From the NCBI GenBank assembly GCA_013180625.2, contig SNVD02013897.1:777172-841171 (forward strand): a DNA stretch of 64,000 nucleotides. The letters run 5' to 3'. Numbering within the stretch: position 1 is the first letter of the stretch; the number at the start of each line of letters is the position of its first letter. Shown piece after piece: positions 58,081 through 64,000 of this stretch. The notes under the pieces were generated by a model. That model did not search any database. It worked only from the letters and a program-made list of their open reading frames with translations, and was not told the DNA's origin. The stretch is from Boswellia sacra. Its lineage: Eukaryota > Streptophyta > Magnoliopsida > Sapindales > Burseraceae. Position numbers and translations under genes: made by a program.

Positions 58081-59868
58081 TGTTGACCCAGGTATGGCAA
58101 ACCAAGAGGGGGGTGAATTGGGTTTTTATTTATCAAAATGGATTTAGAAAACTTTTCTTGAAAGATCAAAATTAGTTCACTATTTCTTTGAGAATAAAGG
58201 TGAAGAAGATGAAATTAGAAGTTGTCAAAGATGCAATCAAGAGAATAACAATAATGAATAATCACAAGTGCAAGTAAATATAAAGAGGATAGGGATAGAG
58301 AGAGTGCAAACTTAATTTACGTGGTTCGGCAAACCTTGCCTACGTCCACGGGCTCCTAACTCCACAAGCTAGGTTTTCCACTAAGTTGTAGAAATCTTTA
58401 CAACTTGCTTGATGAACAACCTCACCATGACTTTTTCCTTCAACCCCTAATAACACCACACCAAGAGTTCTTCTTGATGAATAACCTTACCAAGGCTTCT
58501 TCCTTCAACCCTTGATAACACCACACCAAGAGTTCTTCTTGATGAACAACCTCACTAAGGCTTCTTCCTTCAACCCTTGATAATACCATACCAAGAGTTC
58601 TTCTTGATGAACAACCTCACCAAGGCTTCTTCCTTCAACCCTTGATAACACCACACCAAGTGTTCTCTCAAGGATAACTATTATCCTTTACAAGAAGATC
58701 TCACTCTCGCCACAATACAAGAACAAAGATAATTGTTTACAATAAAAGTACAACTTTCTTAGAAGAGTAGATAAAGAATATAAAAACTCTCTAAGCTTGA
58801 TATTTCTTTTACCTTGTTGCTTGATGGATTCTTGTTGAATGCATGGGAGAAGGGCTCCTTTTATAGGCAAATGAGATGAACTTAATCAAGTGAATGCACC
58901 AACTTTAAATTTTCTGCCCACCATAAAAACCGTAATTTTGTCTGCCATTTTTGTCAATGTTTCGTTTGAAATTTGAAAATCTAAGAAAAATAAAAGATCT
59001 GCATAATTGAATTTCCAACACATTAAGACTCAAGTCATTTGGATATCTCTAGCTCAAGATATGGACAAAAAACCATTCGGTGCTCATGTGACTTGATTTT
59101 TCTTCCTTGTGTCAGTCCACTGACTTACACGTCAATTATGTCAGCTTTCCATTTGAAATTTAAATTTCTTCAAAACATATTAAAAGTGATTCATTAAATC
59201 ATTTTTCCAATGCTATAAGAATCAAGTCATTTGGATATCTCTAGCTTAAGATATGGACAGAAGACCATTCAGTGCTCATGTCAATTGATTTTTCTTCCTT
59301 GTGTCAGTCCACCGACTTGCATGTCAATTATGTCAGCTTCCATTTGAAATTTGAATTTCTTAAAAAAATATGAAATGTGCTTCATTAAATCATCTTTCCA
59401 ATGCCGTAAGAATCAAGTCATTTGAATAACTTTAGCTCAAGATATGTCCAAAATAGTATTCAATGCTCATGTCAGTTGCTTCTATTTGTCTTGTAACTTG
59501 CATGATGATTTGGACAACCTTGCACTTGAAATTTGAATTCTTTACAACATATAAAATGTAATAAATTGAGTAAGCTTTCCAAAGGCTCAAGAATCACATC
59601 ATTTGGACATTTATAGAGAAATATATGACCAATTGATTGAACATTGCTCATGTGTCACATTCCTTGAGTCAAACCTTGTTCTTAAACTTTGTGCCTTTAG
59701 CATGTAGTCTTCTCCTTAGCTTCAACACTTCATTTTAATAAGCCTCTTCTTAAGTTTACAATTATTTCAATGATCTTACACTTGCACATAAATAAACATG
59801 TTGGTAAATCTCAATGAATCAATGTGTATTGTTATCATCAAAATTATCATGTAGCCTTAGGGCTAACA
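58081..59868 (-). repeat. Copia 5' LTR
   Basis: 1788 bp. Four 65-bp units (from 58409), and three units of about 192 bp (from 59035, 59227 and 59418) where the 3' LTR has two. The extra unit accounts for the 185-bp length difference between the LTRs. Confidence 0.94.
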
Positions 59869-60404
59869 GTGATGACATTTACCTCTTTGAGATTTTGTGT
59901 GTCAGACGTAGAGGCTTGTGCCATGTGTTGCCCCTCTAGATTGGATTGAGGTTGATATGGAAACCTACCTCGCTCTTGTTGGTCAAAGCACTGGTTAGCT
60001 TAGTGATTTGACTTTTGATAAACTATTTGAAATTTTGTGTTAGTCTTATTTTGGACCTTCATAAATGCTTATAAAGTGTCCTATACAGAATTTCTAACTT
60101 ATGGTGCATTGTATTGAGGTGCTTGATAAGACCTGGGTGGTTGTTGTTCCTGTTTCCATTGGTTGTTGTTTGGTTGGTTAGATTTCCAACTCAAGTGTGG
60201 GTGGTTTCTCTCGCCAGGGTTATAGGTTTCAGAATATGGCGAATAAGGTTTTTTGTACATCCCTAAGGCATTACATTGTTCCTCATGTAACCCTCTCATC
60301 TCACTATAAGTTGGCCAATCCTAAGCTAAGTGTTCCACCCCTCCACAAACAAAGCATGTATCTTGTGATTCAACCTTAGCAACGGTGTGGGCGACCTTCC
60401 TATC
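59869..60404 (-). pseudogene. Copy E gag C-terminal part
   Basis: 60299-60099 reads RGLHEEQCNALGMYKKPYSP, YSETYNPGERNHPHLSWKSN and a Gln-rich tail, homologous to the post-knuckle part of the copy A gag (11142-11300). The knuckle itself (60380-60310) reads CFVCGGVEHLA then a stop, and the last Cys is gone. Copy D is inserted just upstream, at 60405, and the Copia element just downstream. Confidence 0.78.
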
Positions 60405-61922
60405 TGACACATCTGAAAAAGAATTGTCTCCCAAGTATAGGAGTGTCGAAGTAATAAAACCCGGTGAGACCGGGGTCGATCCACGAGGAAGGAGATTTTA
60501 GCGCTCAAATTATAAGCTAAGCAAATACGATATGATGATTCAAAGAGGTGACATGATAATATCAACAAGTATGTAAGATGGTAGGTGGTATTACCGACCA
60601 TTCAAATATAAAACCAAAAGCAAGAGGAGGTAAAACCATCCATGGAAATAGGTGGTATAACCAACCATAGTAAATTAAAGAACAATTTCATAAGGTGGTA
60701 GAACCTACCATAGTAAATAAAATAAAAAGTTCATAAACAATAGAATAATTAAATTACAAGAGGAATTAACACAATAACAATGAAGGCTAAGGTTAGGGGA
60801 TCCGCCCTTGATATTTCGAATAAGGATAATTAACCTATTTTAGTTATATGAAGTATATTTGTTTCATTAACAATATTTATACACTTCTTGTAATGGGTTC
60901 AAGCATCCAATGTGCCAATAATCATATGTCTACAACAAATCAAGGTTCCTAACTAGATTCGTGTCGGTAAGGAAGAACCATACACATCTAGAAAGGATCC
61001 AAGCATCTGATGTGCCAAGGATTGTCGATAATGGATCAAGACCTCCAATTTACGAGTGGTGTCAAGATTGATTAAGAAATTAAATATAAATCATATTGAA
61101 TAAAAATTATAAGATTAAGATTATTAAGCACATATTAAGGGTTAGAGAATCTTATTCTCATATCAAGGGTTTCACCCTTTCACCTTAGCAAAAGAGAAAT
61201 TAGAAGAACATTATAATAGAAAGAAAATAAAATGCAAGAAAAGGAAATTCATTAATAACATAAACACACAAAACACAATACAAGATCCTAGCCAAAGCCA
61301 AAATGTTCCAGCCAAGGCCAAGATGCCATAATGGGTCACAAGGCACCTCTATTTATAGATACATCAGGTGGCAAACTTGTAAATTACAAGGGCCATAATT
61401 GTCAAATATTAGTGTAAATATCTTTGACAATTGGATCATTAGGCACCAACTTTGACCATCAATTTTGACATCTAAATGTTGCGAATTTTAATCACATGTC
61501 TTCATGAAAGTTGTAGATATTTCTCTCAGCTTTCTAGAACATATTGATTTGCACAATTTGGATACGTATTTTGGGAGATACAGTCCAAATACTGAGGCCT
61601 GGTCAGACTGGGCCGAGACTGTAGATGGGTTCACTTCAAGCCCAATTTTGGTCCACTAAGAGCCCGAATTTGATGATTCTTGTGAATGCAATCTTGTAGA
61701 CAATTAAATCGCTTTCCAAAACATTAAGAATTGCACCATTCTGATCTATAAATAGAGAGTTATGCCCATTTTACCGAACTTGTAACAAAACCAAAATTAA
61801 GAGAAATTAATTCCAAAGATGCAAATGCTACAAAAGGCTTAAGTTGAGGAATTTAATGACACTATTAATGCAATATGATGAACTAAACTCTTATTAAAAC
61901 ATGCATATTTATAGTGTCATCA
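60405..61922 (-). repeat. Copy D 3' LTR (long variant)
   Basis: 1518 bp from TGACACATCT to GTGTCATCA. TATA box, minus strand, at 61350-61361. Contains the palindromic motif cluster at 60576-60713 (GGTGGTATTACCGACC, GGTGGTATAACCAACC, GGTGGTAGAACCTACC), as in copy B. Confidence 0.93.
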
Positions 61923-61934
61923 CACCCCCCAACT
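61923..61934 (-). other. Polypurine tract of copy D
   Basis: Minus strand AGTTGGGGGGTG directly abutting the 3' LTR, matching the position of the copy A tract. Confidence 0.75.
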
Positions 61935-62264
61935 AGCTTATTGCTAGTCCCTAGCAATTAAAGCGTTATTATTTAGAAGTGAGTTATAGAATTTTACATC
62001 CAAGGTGGCATTATTGCACTCTCCTTGATTTTATCCAGATAAATAAACTCTCAACTGATTTTTTTTTTTATATCACTCATGTACCCTTCAGTCAAGATAT
62101 CCACAAACCTTCTTTTGTGCTCAGTTGACACATGACTATGGGGCTTATTAGAAATAAGCCATATCGGGTCTAGTATTTGTTAAGGCTAACAACTAGTAGG
62201 GGATATTCATTCCATTTTATACATTTTTTCCTTTTTTTCTCTTTTTTTTTTTTTTTGAAAGAAG

Positions 62265-62535
62265 ATCTTTAACCCATGGTAGCGAGCCTTAGGCTAATGA
62301 CTCCAGACCAGTTGGCCTTAGGGCATTAGGTGTTAAGACACCCTACGAGCTTAACGACTCGGGTTGCCGATGCTTAATTTTTGCTTAGAAACTTGTGGAT
62401 AGTGCAAGGTTCAATCCCATTAAGCTTTCTCCTTAATCCATGTAGCGAGCTTTGGGCCACTAGCTCCCAAACCAGTTGGTCTTAGGGTATTAGGTGTTAA
62501 GGCACCCCTCGGGCTTAATTGCTCGAATTAAGGAG
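62265..62535 (-). repeat. Structured repeats R1 and R2 of copy D
   Basis: R1 about 62265-62380; R2 62429-62535 with the same CTCCTTAAT/ATTAAGGAG arms and 107-nt length as copies A and B. Confidence 0.73.
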
Positions 62536-63271
62536 GCTACGAGACCAAACTTTATCAACAATTGCTATTTTTTTTCTTCTTTTTTCTTTTTTTGTCTTTC
62601 ATTTTCATTTTTCAATTTTTTTTTTTTTAACTTTCCCCTTCCTTTTGTTGTTTTCCTAAACAAAACAAAAGAAAACTAAAAATATTGCAATATTTCATTT
62701 CGCCACCCACAATCATAATCAAGGTATGTGTGTGTGTGAAGAAAGATTCATAGATACTGCTTAAAGAGCCAATAAGCACACAATTTATTAAATGATAAGG
62801 TTGTGAGAGTTATAGATTTGAATGATTTCAAAGTGAATGAAATCACACCTCCTTGTCTAAAATTCAAAAATCAAGACTAAATATAATATCAAATAAGTCT
62901 TCAAAAAATGCAAGAATTAAAATGAAAATTGGTTAGAATGGGTTTCAAGAGTTCAAAACTGTCCTCCCTTACTCTGCCATTCTTGACCCAGAATGCGTCT
63001 CCAGAGGATTTGAACTCCTTACACCGCACTCTGAATCTATTTAACTCGCTTTTTTTTTTTTCAAGAAAAAGAAAATTCAAGACACACTTAGGTCTACAAT
63101 CCTTCCCCCCCATCCAAATGAAACATTATCCTCAATGTTTAAATGTAGAGAGATAAAGTATAGGCGACATTAACTGAAGCTTCTGTTATTCAAGAGAGAT
63201 GACCTGAAAAACTCATAAAATAACATGCTAAAAATAAAATAAAATAAAATAAAGGACAAGAAGAAAAAAAA
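62536..63271. other. Copy D 3' noncoding region
   Basis: Equivalent to 4576-5292 of copy A. T-rich runs (62563-62632), then the conserved ACTCTGCCATTCTTGACCC and ATGCGTCTCCAGAGGATTTG blocks. No ORF is shared among the copies. Confidence 0.58.
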
Positions 63272-63919
63272 TTACAAACGGAGATTCAAATCCAATTTGC
63301 ACTTTTGTTTTGCCCTCCTGCCCAATTAATTTGAGTACTAGCTGGGTCAGGTTCATACTCAACTTCTTGTAATTTGTCAAGTAACTCGCCAGCAGAAGTG
63401 GCAGAAACAAGGATCTTTCTCGCCCAATGAGGGATAAAATTTTGTTCCACAGCTGCATCAACAAAACTTATCAAAGGATCAAAGAAATTTTTCACATTCA
63501 ACAAACCTATAGGTTTTTTATGGAGATTCAGTTGGGCCCAAAAGGCAATTTGAAAAATTTCTTCAAGAGTGCCAAAGCCACCTGGTAAAGCAATAAAGGC
63601 ATCTGAATTGATGAGCATATGTGCCATGCGTTAATGCATAGAGGAGACCTGTAACTCCTTCCCAACCTTTTTCCAACAATGCTTTCTACAGCCAAAGCTT
63701 TAGGAATAACTCCTAACACTTGACTACCTCCTACATGTGCAGCTGTTGATACGCAACCCATTAACCCGAGGCTACCTCCCCATAAACCACATGAATCTTT
63801 CTTTCAGCCAGTAGTCTACCAAGGTAATTTGCTACTTCTATAAACTCCTCACTTTTATCCGATCGAGATCCACAGAATACACATATCCTTTGGATTCGAC
63901 GTTTGGAAGTTTCCTCCAT
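63272..63919 (-). pseudogene. Copy D LOG
   Basis: ATG at 63919 starts the same reading as copy A. Losses are small: a missing G in the GGG of the nucleotide-binding YGGGS (near 63780), an indel near 63666, and TAA for Glu in SMHE (near 63634). The centre and C-terminus are clean (63627-63286), with LPGGFGTLEEIFQIAFWAQL and IGLLNVKNFFDPL. GLMG is intact. It is the closest relative of the copy A gene. Conserved 5' flanking text continues to the window edge. Confidence 0.9.
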
Positions 63920-64000
63920 GTCTATGCAACTCTCTAACTATGTGTAAAGAAGAGAACAAGAGATATGATATTTATGGAGTGCAAAAAGGTATGCTAATGA

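Larger units (their letters stand above)
51999..59868 (-). mobile_element. Complete Copia element, Sirevirus-like
   Basis: LTRs 51999-53601 and 58081-59868 begin TGTTGACCCAGG and end GGGCTAACA. The perfect 5-bp target duplication is GTGAT (51994-51998 and 59869-59873). The primer site for initiator tRNA-Met (TGGTATCAGAGC on the minus strand) is at 58067-58078, and the purine tract AAAAAGGGGGAGAT is at 53602-53617. Order is gag, PR, INT, RT, RNase H, so Ty1/copia. The long LTRs and purine tract fit the Sirevirus lineage, but no env-like ORF follows RNase H. Only a handful of single-base lesions break the frame. Confidence 0.95.
43400..60404 (-). mobile_element. Copy E: older Athila-like element with cargo, multiply interrupted
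   Basis: On the minus strand it has gag (60380-60099), protease and linker, RT, RNase H, integrase (down to 47640), the Cys-rich ORF, LOG, a purine tract at 44535 and a 3' LTR. It is interrupted by a Copia element (51999-59868), a short LTR-like insertion (49199-49673), a SINE (48713-48924) and copy D (from 60405). Its LTR is unlike that of copies A-D. The left edge is not resolved; 43400 is an estimate. The 5' LTR lies beyond the window or was lost. Confidence 0.78.
60405..64000 (-). mobile_element. Copy D: LOG-carrying Athila-like element, 3' part only
   Basis: 3' LTR (60405-61922), purine tract, structured repeats R1 and R2, and LOG, in the same order and orientation as copy A. The rest lies beyond the window. 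It is inserted in the gag of copy E, an older relative. The left flanking 5-mer is CTATC, or TATC plus a shared T; the right flank is not visible. Confidence 0.9.

Overview
The window is a nested transposable-element landscape from a plant nuclear genome, most likely a dicot. Evidence for this is AT-rich DNA, LTR retrotransposons primed by plant tRNA-Asp or initiator tRNA-Met, hAT and Mutator-like transposases, a tRNA-derived SINE, and two decayed thaumatin-like (PR-5) pseudogenes. I see no intact ordinary host gene.

The dominant family is an Athila-like Ty3/gypsy retrotransposon. Copy A (2593-13786, minus) has both LTRs. Copy B (15840-23151, plus) has lost nearly all of pol. C (41562-42918) is a solo LTR with a perfect 5-bp target duplication. 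Copy D (60405 to beyond the window end, minus) is seen only at its 3' end. Copy E (about 43400-60404, minus) is an older, diverged relative interrupted by a SINE, a second short insertion, a complete Copia element and copy D.

The main observation is what this family carries between integrase and the 3' LTR, where Athila elements usually have an env-like ORF. A, B and E encode a small basic protein of about 180 residues with an Arg/Lys-rich arm followed by a Cys cluster. Its layout resembles the cysteine-rich nucleic-acid-binding proteins of carla/allexi-type plant RNA viruses. A, B, D and E then encode an intronless LONELY GUY (LOG) cytokinin riboside 5'-monophosphate phosphoribohydrolase. 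The order is gag-PR-RT-RH-INT-(Cys-rich ORF)-LOG-PPT-LTR. In A, B and D a conserved 107-nt element bounded by inverted repeats lies between LOG and the 3' LTR. The same cargo in the same position in elements of different age points to an old acquisition carried along with the family. Pol-less copy B kept the cargo. A hormone-activating enzyme mobilised by an LTR retrotransposon is the best candidate here for an undescribed system.

Layout: 1-2592 degenerate gypsy gag and relic DNA; 2593-13786 copy A; 13787-15839 relic; 15840-23151 copy B; 23152-25221 Copia LTR with primer site; 25222-27360 Copia RT/RNase H and LTR relic; 27365-29115 two thaumatin-like pseudogenes; 29639-31490 Copia gag-to-integrase relic; about 31490-36152 hAT element; 36180-36680 AT-rich repeats; 37560-43170 Mutator-like element with a GRF-type zinc-finger ORF, interrupted by solo LTR C; 43400-60404 copy E with nested insertions, including the 51999-59868 Sirevirus-like Copia; 60405-64000 copy D.

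Every coding region carries stops, frameshifts or deletions except the LOG and Cys-rich ORFs of copy A, which are open. The copy A LOG has, however, lost an arginine of its nucleotide-binding motif.
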